Source: Nocardioides sp. Iso805N (GTDB taxonomy: Bacteria > Actinomycetota > Actinomycetes > Propionibacteriales > Nocardioidaceae). From it: a stretch of 64,000 bases of DNA. The translations under genes were made by a program, and so were the position numbers. Positions 16,837-24,475 of this stretch are shown piece after piece. How positions within the stretch are numbered: position 1 is the stretch's first letter; every line of letters begins with the position of its first letter. The stretch covers positions 482,237-546,236 of the forward strand of contig NZ_KB822575.1 in assembly GCF_000364605.1 (NCBI RefSeq), given 5' to 3'. The notes below the pieces were generated by a model that saw only the letters and a program-made list of their open reading frames with translations, made no database searches and had not been told where the DNA came from.

Positions 16837-18012
16837 ATGAGCCCGGCGTTCAGCATGCGTCGTCGTGCCGACGACTTCGACCGCCTGGTCGAGGCCGCCC
16901 GGCAGGGCACCCCTGCCTCCGGGCCCGTTCCCGCCGAGCTGGCCGAACTGGCCACCTTCGCCGCCGGCCTGGCAGACGTCCCGCAGGTGACGCCTCGGGC
17001 GGACTTCTCCGCCGATCTTCGCGAGCGGCTGATGGCCGCCGCCGCCACCGAGCTCACACCGGCGACCGAGGTCGAGGAGCGACTCACCGTCCGCGGCAAC
17101 CCTGCCACTCGGCGGCGGCACGAGCGCCGCCTCACGGCCGGGATCGCCTCGCTTGCGATCATCGGTGCGAGTGCCGGTACGGCGCTGGCCTCCCAGGGCG
17201 CTCTGCCCGGCGAGACGCTCTACCCGGTCAAGCGGGCCATCGAGAACGTCCGTGCCGGCTTCACCCCCAGCGACAACGGCAAGGGCACGGCGTTGCTCAG
17301 CGACGCCGGCACCCGTCTGGAGGAGGTCGGGGACCTCGCTCGCAGCTCGTCGGACAACAGCGACGAGATCAACAGCACCCTGAACGCCTTCAGCCAGCAG
17401 GCGAAGAAGGCCTCGGATCTGCTGCTGAGCAACTACGAGCAGCACGACGATGCCGCGTCCATCGCGAAGCTGCAGCGGTTCACCGCCGACAGCATCGACC
17501 AGCTCACCGTGCTCGAGCCACTGGTGCCCGACTCGTCCCAGCAGGCGCTGACCGAAGCCGCTCAGACAGTGCTCACGATCGACACCGCCGCCCACAACGC
17601 CTGCCCGAGCTGCGGCGGCAGTCCGATCACCTCCCTGCCCGAGTCGCTCCTGACGCCTGTCTCCAACTCGCTGGACGCGCTGACCAGGTCGCTGCAGTCC
17701 CCGTCGTCGAGCAAGGCCAAGGACCCCAAGCCGATCAAGCTCCCCTCGGTCCCGTCCACTGTCGGCCCGGCGAACGTCGACCCCTCCTCGCAGGCCTCCA
17801 CCCAGCCCTCGACGGGGGCCGTCTCGACGGATGGCGGTTCGGACCCCGTCACGAAGGTCCTGCCACACACGCCGACGTCGACACCGACCTCGCTCGGCGA
17901 CGCGGTCAAGGGCGTCACCAACGGCGTCGACGGCACGGTCGACGGCCTCCTCGGCACCGTCAACGGTCTGGTCGGCGGCCTGCTCGGCACCGGCCAGACG
18001 CCCGCCCCGTAA
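16837..18012 (+). CDS. DUF5667 membrane protein, probable anti-sigma partner (RsbN-like)
   Basis: 391 aa. A cytoplasmic N-terminal ~98 residues (RRRADDFDRLVEAARQG; FSADLRERLMAAA) precede a single membrane span at ~100-119 and an extracytoplasmic DUF5667 domain beginning GETLYPVKRAIENVRAGF. A Pro/Ser/Thr-rich stretch and a Gly/Leu-rich end (GLLGTVNGLVGGLLG) follow. Position directly after the BldN-like sigma gene and overall topology match RsbN, the BldN anti-sigma factor. The ATG at 16837 is the first that opens this domain; the frame upstream is out of context. Confidence 0.8.
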   Translation: MSPAFSMRRRADDFDRLVEAARQGTPASGPVPAELAELATFAAGLADVPQVTPRADFSADLRERLMAAAATELTPATEVEERLTVRGNPATRRRHERRLTAGIASLAIIGASAGTALASQGALPGETLYPVKRAIENVRAGFTPSDNGKGTALLSDAGTRLEEVGDLARSSSDNSDEINSTLNAFSQQAKKASDLLLSNYEQHDDAASIAKLQRFTADSIDQLTVLEPLVPDSSQQALTEAAQTVLTIDTAAHNACPSCGGSPITSLPESLLTPVSNSLDALTRSLQSPSSSKAKDPKPIKLPSVPSTVGPANVDPSSQASTQPSTGAVSTDGGSDPVTKVLPHTPTSTPTSLGDAVKGVTNGVDGTVDGLLGTVNGLVGGLLGTGQTPAP

Positions 18013-18321
18013 CCCACCTGACCAACGCGAGCACAAGCCCCCGATCATCGGGGCGCGGCGTTGTGGGGCACGGCTGACCCTGGGCACGGAAATCGTGGGG
18101 CACGGCTGACCCTGGGCACGGAAGTCGTGGGGCACGGCTGACCCTGGGGCGCCGCCAGGGGCGCTGCCGGACGACGCGCCGGCGAGGAACGAGCCGCGCG
18201 CGGCGGTAGGCCTGCCCCCACGCGCCGCCAGGGCCAGCCGGGCCCCACATCAGCCGGGCCCCACACAACCGGACCCCACACAACCGCGCCCACCCGACGA
18301 CCGCCGGACGACCGGCGGACC
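18013..18321. repeat. Noncoding gap with 32-bp tandem repeat and a degenerate 15-16-bp repeat
   Basis: A 32-bp unit starting GTGGGGCACGGCTGACCCTG begins at 18063, 18095 and 18127 (about 2.7 copies, nearly identical). Further on, 18234-18290 holds degenerate copies of a unit built on CCGGGCCCCACA. The gap separates the convergent RsbN-like and acyltransferase genes. No gene was supported in it. The repeats are contiguous without spacers, so this is not CRISPR. Confidence 0.8.
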
Positions 18322-19473
18322 TCAGTGAAAGACGGACTGCCGCTGCATCAGCAGCGAGTACAGCGTCTGCTGGATGGTCTCTCGCACCTGGTCGGTGACG
18401 TTGAAGACGAGCATCGGGTCGTCGGCCGCGCTGGCGTCGTACTCGTCGGTGCGCACCGGCTCGCCGAACTCCATCAGCCACTTCGACGGCAGGGGGATCA
18501 GCCCCAGCGGGCCGAGCAGCGGGAAGAACGGCGTGACCGGCAGATACGGCACGCCCAGCACCTTGGCAAGCGCCGGAACGTTGCCGACGAGCGGATAGAT
18601 CTCCTCGGCCCCGACGACCGAGAGCGGCACGATCGGCACGCCGGTGCGCAGCGCGGCAGAGACGAACCCGCCGCGGCCGAACCGCTGCAGCTTGTAGCGC
18701 TCGCTGTAAGGCTTGCCGATGCCCTTGAAGCCCTCCGGCCAGACCCCGACCAGCTCACCGCTGCGCAACAGCCGCTCGGCGTCCTCGTTGCAGGCGAGCG
18801 TGACACCACCCTTGCGGGCGAGCGAGCCGATGAACGGCAGCTTGAAGACGAGGTCCGCACCGAGCGGGCGCAGCGAGCGAGCGGCGTGGTCGTGCAGCGT
18901 CACCATCGTCATGAGACCGTCGATCGGCAGCGTGCCGGAGTGGTTGGAGACCACCAGTGCGCCGCCGTCGGCGGGGATGTTCTCCAGACCGCGGACCTCG
19001 ATCCGGAACCACTTCTGCGCGATCGGGCGCAGCAGGCTGACGAAGAACCGCTGGGTGAGCTCGGCGTCGAAGCCGAACTCGTCGACGGCGTAGTCCCCCG
19101 TCACACGCCGGCGCAGGAACGCCAGAAAGCCGGCCAGCTGCGGCTCCCAATCCTCGCCGAAGACCTCGCGGGCGGCGACATCCAGGGCGGCCTGCCAGTC
19201 GGCGAGCGGGATGCCCTTGAGCGGCCCCCTGTCCTGGCTGTACGCCGGACCCTGGGTCGTGACCGTCTCCGCGGGGGCGACGACCTCCGTGGGCACGACC
19301 GGGTCGTCGTGGCCACTCGACTCTCCGGATGTGACCTCTGGGACCGCGGAAGGTGACTTCTCGACCGGCTTCTTCGGCTTCGCGAGTGCGCGGGCTGCTG
19401 CGGACGGCGCGCGACCGGTCCCGCGACCGGGGCGGCCACGGGTGCCGATCGGGATGATCTCGGCGTCACCCAT
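18322..19473 (-). CDS. Lysophospholipid acyltransferase family protein
   Basis: 383 aa. The PlsC-type motifs are NHSGTLPID (the H-x4-D catalytic pair) and GVWPEGFKGIGKPYSERYKLQRFGRGG (substrate-phosphate EG motif). It probably transfers an acyl chain to a lysophospholipid or a related lipid at the membrane. An N-terminal ~110-residue Pro/Ala/Ser-rich extension is variable. ATG at 19473 overlaps the preceding epimerase stop by 8 bases, which supports a two-gene operon. Confidence 0.88.
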   Translation of the reverse strand: MGDAEIIPIGTRGRPGRGTGRAPSAAARALAKPKKPVEKSPSAVPEVTSGESSGHDDPVVPTEVVAPAETVTTQGPAYSQDRGPLKGIPLADWQAALDVAAREVFGEDWEPQLAGFLAFLRRRVTGDYAVDEFGFDAELTQRFFVSLLRPIAQKWFRIEVRGLENIPADGGALVVSNHSGTLPIDGLMTMVTLHDHAARSLRPLGADLVFKLPFIGSLARKGGVTLACNEDAERLLRSGELVGVWPEGFKGIGKPYSERYKLQRFGRGGFVSAALRTGVPIVPLSVVGAEEIYPLVGNVPALAKVLGVPYLPVTPFFPLLGPLGLIPLPSKWLMEFGEPVRTDEYDASAADDPMLVFNVTDQVRETIQQTLYSLLMQRQSVFH

Positions 19474-20530
19474 GCTCGTGGTCCTCACCGGCGGCCTGGC
19501 CGATGGCGTGGAGCTGGTGCTCGACGCCCCGGTTGGAGGGCAGGCGCTCCTCGACCGCGGCCAGCAGGCTGTCGATCCGTCCACCGGTGGGCACAAGGCC
19601 GGCGGCGAAGTCGTCGAGCGCCCCAGCGGTGGTGTAAGCGGGCTCGAAGCCGAGCACCTCGCGGGTCCGGGTGGTGTCGATGCCGCGGCCGAAGGTCAGC
19701 AGCGCGCGGAGCTCGGGCGAGACCGGTGCGACGTGGGCGGGGCGCAGCAGGCCGAGGCCGAACGACGGCACCGGCAATGTCGGGCGCTGCAGCCGGCGGA
19801 CCACCTGCGAGAGCGGCATCACCCCGGCGCCGGCGACGTTGAAGGTCCCGGAGATCTCCGAGCGCACCGCGTGCGCGAGAGCGGCGTAGAGATCCGACTC
19901 GTGCAGGAACTGCAGGCGAGGATCGAATCCGATCCGGCGCGGGATCAACGGCAGCCGCAGATAGCTCGCCATCGGGCTCTCGACCTTCGGTCCGATCACG
20001 TTGGTGCAGCGCAGCGTGGTCACGCAGACGTCGGGGCGGCGGCGGGCGAAGCCACGGACGTAGCCCTCGATCTCGGCGACGTCCTTGGCATAGCCACCAC
20101 CGGCACGCCGGGTCTCGGACGTCTCGGTGAACATCGCCGGGTCGCGATTGCTCGCGCCGTAGACGTGAGCGGTGGACTTGACCACGAGGTGACGCACCGT
20201 CGCCGCCTTCTGGCAGGCAGCGAGGAGCTGCATCGTGCCGATGACGTTGAGCTCCTTCATCGTCGACCGCCCGCCGGTGCTGCCGGGGGTCGAGATGATG
20301 CTCATGTGGACGACGGTGTCGACGTCCTCCTTGGCGATCACCTTGGCGATCACCGGGTTGCGGATATCGGCGCGGACGAACGACATCCCGCCGATGTCTC
20401 CACGCGGCGGGACGACGTCGACGCCGATCACCCGCTCGACGTTGGGGTGAGCAGCGGCTGCGCGCGCAAACCTGCGCCCGAGGTCTCGGGAGACCCCGGT
20501 GACGAGAACGACCCGCCCTGCGCTAGCCAC
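19466..20530 (-). CDS. NAD-dependent epimerase/dehydratase family protein
   Basis: 354 aa extended SDR. The N-terminal nucleotide-binding loop reads VVLVTGVSRDLGRRFA, a variant of TGxxGxxG; VHMSIIS, the STAHVYG segment and the later YAKD supply the SDR-type landmarks. Substrate unknown. GTG start at 20530. It precedes the acyltransferase with overlap and follows the small bS22 gene on the same strand, as in other actinobacteria. Confidence 0.85.
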   Translation of the reverse strand: MASAGRVVLVTGVSRDLGRRFARAAAAHPNVERVIGVDVVPPRGDIGGMSFVRADIRNPVIAKVIAKEDVDTVVHMSIISTPGSTGGRSTMKELNVIGTMQLLAACQKAATVRHLVVKSTAHVYGASNRDPAMFTETSETRRAGGGYAKDVAEIEGYVRGFARRRPDVCVTTLRCTNVIGPKVESPMASYLRLPLIPRRIGFDPRLQFLHESDLYAALAHAVRSEISGTFNVAGAGVMPLSQVVRRLQRPTLPVPSFGLGLLRPAHVAPVSPELRALLTFGRGIDTTRTREVLGFEPAYTTAGALDDFAAGLVPTGGRIDSLLAAVEERLPSNRGVEHQLHAIGQAAGEDHEHG

Positions 20531-20563
20531 CGGCTCTAACGCGAGATCAGCGTGATCCGAGCG

Positions 20564-20665
20564 TCACTTGCCGAGCTTGCGACGGGCGACGCGCGTCTTC
20601 TTCAGCAGCTTGCGGTGCTTCTTCTTCGCCATCCGCTTGCGACGCTTCTTGATGACAGAACCCAC
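20564..20665 (-). CDS. Small ribosomal subunit protein bS22 (AURKAIP1/COX24 domain)
   Basis: 33 aa, Lys/Arg-rich: GTG-started [18 protein letters not shown] then [14 protein letters not shown]. It matches the 33-residue bS22 protein found near the decoding centre of mycobacterial 30S subunits, recalled as nearly identical in sequence. An AAAGG ribosome site lies about 7 bases before the GTG at 20665. The gene is easily missed because of its length. 166 bases with no other feature separate it from the HTH gene upstream. Confidence 0.88.
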   Translation of the reverse strand: MGSVIKKRRKRMAKKKHRKLLKKTRVARRKLGK

Positions 20666-20831
20666 GGATCAACCTTTCGACTCAACCGGCGACCTTCGCC
20701 GGTGAACCGGCAGAGTTGCGTCCGCCGGTCGGGCCAGCCTAACGGTCGCGGCGAAGCGGTGCGGAATCGGTGCGCGGCACGAGACGTCGCGCACCCCACC
20801 GACAGCGCCTCGACCGGCGGCCGGCGGCTTC

Positions 20832-21038
20832 TCAGCCGGCGTTGTAGAAGGAGTTCTTCAGGTATTCGTTCGCGTCCTCCTCGCGGACGCGGAAGGATCG
20901 GCCGACCCGAACGGCCGGCATCTCGCCACTGTGGACGAGTCGGTAGACGGTCATCTTGGAGACGCGCATCATCGCGGCCACCTCGGCGACGGTCAGGAAG
21001 GTGCTGTCAGAGATGTCACCGGGCTTGTTGGCAGCCAT
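20832..21038 (-). CDS. Excisionase-type helix-turn-helix DNA-binding protein
   Basis: 68 aa. A single MerR/excisionase-like winged helix: FLTVAEVAAMMRVSKMTVYRLVHSGEMPAVRVGRSFRVREEDANEYL. Such small proteins bind DNA as regulators in actinobacteria (BldC is a relative by fold). Its place two genes from the epimerase and near the BldN-like gene matches a small BldN-dependent regulator gene (bdtA) in Streptomyces. On the coding strand, CGTTGA (complement of 21071-21076) resembles a BldN -10 box, but no matching -35 was found. The 195 bases before acuC hold nothing else recognised. Confidence 0.85.
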   Translation of the reverse strand: MAANKPGDISDSTFLTVAEVAAMMRVSKMTVYRLVHSGEMPAVRVGRSFRVREEDANEYLKNSFYNAG

Positions 21039-21233
21039 CGTGTTCCACACTTTCTAAAGGGCCAGCCTGTTCAACGCGCCATCGGCTTCCCCACCGATGC
21101 TCACACGCGCTGTGCTGTCCGTGAGATTAGTGCCCGCTGTGACTGATGGGGAAGAGGAAACCTGTGGGAATTTCAAACCTACGGCGTGTCGCCTTGCATG
21201 CAAGCCGTTTCGTCCTCCCGCACGGACCCTCTG

Positions 21234-22415
21234 TCAGGGCAGCGGGTCGAGCCCGAGCAGGGGAAAGACCGCGGTGCGGGTGGCGTTTACCTGCCGGTCC
21301 AGCCACGTGTTGGGGTCATATCCCTGCCTCCAGTCACGGTACGCCGGGACCTTGCCGTCGGTCATCAATCGCGGCGCATCGAGCCCGACCAGCTCGCGGA
21401 CGTGCTCGCGCCAGCCCGCCGGCACCTCGACCCACGGCTCGACCGGCGTACCGCTGAGGACGGCGAGCAGGTGGGTCCAGGCCCGCGGCACCACGTCGAC
21501 CACGGCGTACCCCCCGCCGCCGAAGGCGACCCACTTGCCGCCCGCGACCTCGTGGGCGAGCTCGTGCAGGGCGAGGTAGGCGGCGCGCTGGCCGTCCACG
21601 CTGAGCATCAGGTCGGCGAGCGGGTCCTCGGCGTGCGAGTCACAGCCCTGCTGGGTCACGAGCACCTCGGGGCGGAACTCGCGCACCAGGTCGGGCACCA
21701 CCGCGTGGAACGCCCGCAGCCAGCCGTGGTCGGCGGTCCCCGGCGGCAGCGCCACGTTGGCGGCGCTGCCCTGCGCGTCCCGGCCACCGACGTCGTTGGC
21801 GAAGCCGGTCCCCGGGAAGAGCATCTGCCCGGTCTCGTGCAGGCTGATGGTGAGCACCCGCGGGTCGTCGTAGAACACCCGCTCCACGCCGTCGCCGTGG
21901 TGGACGTCGACGTCGACGTACGCGATCCGCTGCGCACCGTGGTCGAGCAGCCACTGGATGCCGACAGCGACGTCGTTGTAGATGCAGAAGCCGCTCGCCC
22001 GGCCGGGCATGGCGTGGTGCAGGCCGCCCATCGGGTTGGCGGCGTGGATGTTCTCGCCCTCCCACACCCGGCGGCACGCCTCCACGCTGGCGCCGACGAT
22101 GTGCGCGCTCGCGTGATGGATCTGCGGGAACAGCGGGTTGTCGTCGGTGCCCAGCCCGTGGTCGAGGTCGGGGCGCATCGAGGCACCGGCCTTCTCGACC
22201 GCCTCGATGAACGCCGGGTCGTGCACCGTGACCAGCTGGTCGAGGGAGGCCATCGGGGCAGGGACCACATCCAGCCGATCGAGTACGCCGAGGTCTCCGG
22301 CCAGCCGCATCGTCAGCGACACCCGCAGCGGGGCCATCGGGTGATTGGGCCCGAAGTCGTACTCGCCCAGGCTGGAGTCATAGACGACCGCCGACCGCCC
22401 GGAGCACGCATCCAT
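21234..22415 (-). CDS. acuC: AcuC-like class I histone deacetylase-family protein
   Basis: 393 aa. Zinc-dependent deacetylase fold: tandem histidines GGLHHAMPG (133-134), zinc ligands in YVDVDVHHGDG (D170, H172), and the later QQGCDSHAEDPL and FGGGGY segments containing the third zinc Asp and the catalytic Tyr. AcuC proteins remove acetyl groups from lysines, for instance of acetyl-CoA synthetase. ATG at 22415 starts the domain directly. It diverges from the trpS leader. Confidence 0.9.
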   Translation of the reverse strand: MDACSGRSAVVYDSSLGEYDFGPNHPMAPLRVSLTMRLAGDLGVLDRLDVVPAPMASLDQLVTVHDPAFIEAVEKAGASMRPDLDHGLGTDDNPLFPQIHHASAHIVGASVEACRRVWEGENIHAANPMGGLHHAMPGRASGFCIYNDVAVGIQWLLDHGAQRIAYVDVDVHHGDGVERVFYDDPRVLTISLHETGQMLFPGTGFANDVGGRDAQGSAANVALPPGTADHGWLRAFHAVVPDLVREFRPEVLVTQQGCDSHAEDPLADLMLSVDGQRAAYLALHELAHEVAGGKWVAFGGGGYAVVDVVPRAWTHLLAVLSGTPVEPWVEVPAGWREHVRELVGLDAPRLMTDGKVPAYRDWRQGYDPNTWLDRQVNATRTAVFPLLGLDPLP

Positions 22416-22419
22416 GGCC

Positions 22420-22448
22420 CTGACGGTACCGGGCCGGTGTGCCAGACT
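22420..22448 (+). promoter_or_regulatory. Candidate promoter of the trpS leader
   Basis: CTGACG (22420-22425), a 17-base spacer and CAGACT (22443-22448). The predicted start site coincides with the GTG of the leader peptide at 22455, so the leader mRNA may be leaderless. Weak matches; position is the main argument. Confidence 0.3.
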
Positions 22449-22454
22449 GTGGCT

Positions 22455-22493
22455 GTGCTCACGATCAAGACCCAGCAGTGGTGGCCCGCCTGA
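22455..22493 (+). CDS. trpS leader peptide with tandem Trp codons
   Basis: Twelve codons read VLTIKTQQWWPA followed by TGA. Two adjacent UGG codons sit near the end, just ahead of competing hairpins and the trpS terminator (22527-22550). This is the arrangement of ribosome-mediated transcription attenuation: a ribosome stalled at WW for lack of charged tRNA-Trp would favour the antiterminator. Attenuation of an auxiliary trpS by a Trp leader peptide is established in Streptomyces coelicolor. Confidence 0.8.
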   Translation: MLTIKTQQWWPA

Positions 22494-22496
22494 TTC

Positions 22497-22550
22497 GGCG
22501 GCCCCACTGATCGAGCGCACCACCCCATCGGCCGCCCACGGGCGGCCGAT
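22497..22550 (+). terminator. Attenuator hairpins of trpS
   Basis: Terminator stem ATCGGCCGCC/GGCGGCCGAT (22527-22536 with 22541-22550, loop CACG) is followed by CGTGTTCT. GGCGGCC at 22497-22503 can pair with GGCCGCC at 22530-22536 (antiterminator), or with GGCCCGCC at 22483-22490 just after the Trp codons with one bulge. The three regions therefore form mutually exclusive pairs as in a classical attenuator. Confidence 0.75.
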
Positions 22551-22598
22551 CGTGTTCTGCACGGCACTCCTGTGGGCCCACCCCTCAGGAGGACCTTC

Positions 22599-23552
22599 AT
22601 GAACACCCTCTCGCTGATCACCCCCTCCGGCCGGCTCACGCTGGGCAACCTGCTCGGCGCCCTCCGTCCGATGGCGGCCGCCGCGGGGCCCTCGTCGTAC
22701 TTCGGCGTCGCCGACCTGCACGCGCTGACCACCCCGCACTCTCCCGCCCTGCTGCGCTCGCGGGTGGCGGAGATGAGCACGCTGCTGCTCGCGTGCGGCC
22801 TGGATGCCGCGACGCTCTTCGTGCAGTCACAGGTGCCCTCGCACCGCTCGCTCGCCTACCTGCTGGAGTGCGTGGCGAGCACCGGCGAGCTCAACCGGAT
22901 GATCCAGTTCAAGGAGAAGGGCGCCGTCTCCTCGCGGGCCTCGCTCTACACCTACCCCGCACTGATGGCCGCGGACATCCTGCTCTACCGCACCGCCGAG
23001 GTCCCGGTCGGCGACGACCAGCGGCAGCACGTCGAGCTGACCCGCGACCTGGCGCTGAGGTTCAACCGGGAGTACGGCGAGGTCTTCACCGTGCCGCGGG
23101 CGGTGCACCCACCACGCGGCGCCCGGGTGATGGACCTGGCCGCGCCCGAGCGGAAGATGTCCAAGTCGGCCGGCGACGACCACAGCGGCTCGATCTTCCT
23201 CCTGGACCCGCCCGAGGTGATCCGGCGCAAGGTGATGCGCGCGGTCACCGACTCCGATGTCGGCGCCTCGGCCGTGCGATCCGATCGAGCGCAGAAGCCG
23301 GGCGTCACCAACCTGCTCGACATCCTGCAGGCGTGCGGCGGGTCGGCTGCGGGGATCTCGACGTACGGGGCGTTGAAGAAGGCCGTGGCAGACGCTGTCG
23401 TCGCCGAGCTGGAGCCGCTGCAGAAGCGTTACCGGGAGCTCGCCGCGGACCCGGCCCACGTGACGGCTGTCTATGCGGCCGGTGCGGCGGTGTGCCGGGA
23501 GGTCACCGCGCCGGTGCTGGCGGCGGCTGAGGCTGCGGTGGGGGTGGGCTGA
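22599..23552 (+). CDS. trpS: Tryptophanyl-tRNA synthetase, attenuator-controlled
   Basis: 317 aa class I synthetase that charges tRNA-Trp. The HIGH-equivalent is ITPSGRLTLGNLLGA (8-22), the GDDQ motif is at 138-141, and KMSKS at 186-190. A strong AGGAGGA site precedes the ATG. The leader peptide and attenuator upstream, and the chromosomal setting near proC, match the indolmycin-resistant auxiliary TrpRS1 of Streptomyces coelicolor. Whether this genome has a second trpS cannot be judged from the window. Confidence 0.95.
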   Translation: MNTLSLITPSGRLTLGNLLGALRPMAAAAGPSSYFGVADLHALTTPHSPALLRSRVAEMSTLLLACGLDAATLFVQSQVPSHRSLAYLLECVASTGELNRMIQFKEKGAVSSRASLYTYPALMAADILLYRTAEVPVGDDQRQHVELTRDLALRFNREYGEVFTVPRAVHPPRGARVMDLAAPERKMSKSAGDDHSGSIFLLDPPEVIRRKVMRAVTDSDVGASAVRSDRAQKPGVTNLLDILQACGGSAAGISTYGALKKAVADAVVAELEPLQKRYRELAADPAHVTAVYAAGAAVCREVTAPVLAAAEAAVGVG

Positions 23553-23585
23553 GGCGCCGGGAGTGGCACGAAGTGGGTGGTGGCA

Positions 23586-23607
23586 GCAGCCTGTCCAGAC
23601 GGGCTGC
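23586..23607. terminator. Hairpin between trpS and proC
   Basis: GCAGCCTGTC and GACGGGCTGC pair with one G-U wobble around a very short loop, so the innermost pairs are probably open. It lies between the convergent trpS and proC stops and could act in both directions. Confidence 0.4.
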
Positions 23608-23627
23608 GACTCCCCCTGAACATCGTG

Positions 23628-24440
23628 TTACCCCTCGCCGCGCGCGATCTCCCGCGACCTGTCGCGGTTGGCCCGGGTGGCCTCGAGCAGCGTGCCGCGC
23701 AGCGCGGCGTTCTCGAAGACGCGGAGGGCGGCGGCGGTGGTGCCACCGGGCGACGTGACGTTCTCCCGGAGCACTGCGGGGTGCTCGCCGCTCTCCCGCA
23801 GCATCATCGCCGACCCGACGAGGGTCTGGTTGACCAGCTGCGCCGAGACCGCACGGCTGAGCCCGAGGTGCACACCGGCCTCGATCATCGCCTCGGCGAT
23901 GTAGAAGACGTAGGCGGGGCCCGAGCCGCTGAGGGCCGCGGCCGCATCGATCTGCGCCTCCGGCACCACCGCCACCGCTCCGATGGCGCCGAGCAGCTCC
24001 TCGGTCAGGCTCACCTGCTCGGAGGTGGCAGTCGTGCCAGCGGAGATCGCGGACATCCCCTCGCCGATGGCCGAGGGCGTGTTGGGCATGACCCGTACGA
24101 CGCCGACGCCGGCGGGGACGGCCGCCTCGATCGACGCGGTGGTCAGACCGGCGGCCAGCGAGACCACCAGCTGGCCGGGGCGCAGCGAGAGGCCGCTCAG
24201 CAGGTCGACGACCTGGTAGGGCTTCACCCCCAGCACCAGTACATCGGCGCGGGCGGCCGCGTCGGCCGGGTCGACAGCGTCCACGCCATAGGTCTCGGCG
24301 AGCTCGGTCGCCCGCTCGCGTCGGCGTACTCCGGCAATGACCGCCTCGGGTGCGTGACCCGCCTTGAGCAGACCGGCCAGCACGGCCTCGCCCATGTTGC
24401 CGACGCCGATGATGGCGGTGATGGACTGCGCAGTGTTCAC
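23628..24440 (-). CDS. proC: Pyrroline-5-carboxylate reductase
   Basis: 270 aa; reduces pyrroline-5-carboxylate to proline with NAD(P)H. The Rossmann loop is IIGVGNMGEAVLAGL, MPNTP is the family landmark at mid-protein, and the C-terminal signature is ENVTSPGGTTAAALRVFE with SGSGPAYVF before it. GTG start at 24440. Last gene of a probable three-gene operon (ppx/gppA, isomerase, proC). Confidence 0.95.
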   Translation of the reverse strand: MNTAQSITAIIGVGNMGEAVLAGLLKAGHAPEAVIAGVRRRERATELAETYGVDAVDPADAAARADVLVLGVKPYQVVDLLSGLSLRPGQLVVSLAAGLTTASIEAAVPAGVGVVRVMPNTPSAIGEGMSAISAGTTATSEQVSLTEELLGAIGAVAVVPEAQIDAAAALSGSGPAYVFYIAEAMIEAGVHLGLSRAVSAQLVNQTLVGSAMMLRESGEHPAVLRENVTSPGGTTAAALRVFENAALRGTLLEATRANRDRSREIARGEG

Positions 24441-24475
24441 GGGGGAAGGCTACGGCGTACGCCGGCGCCGCGTGC

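Noticed and set aside
18063..18150. Repeat of 32-bp period considered as a CRISPR array
   Set aside because: Units are contiguous with no unique spacers and no cas genes are nearby.
20832..21038. BldC assignment for the small HTH protein
   Set aside because: Same fold and size as BldC but the sequence does not match BldC closely, and the genomic position fits a different small regulator.
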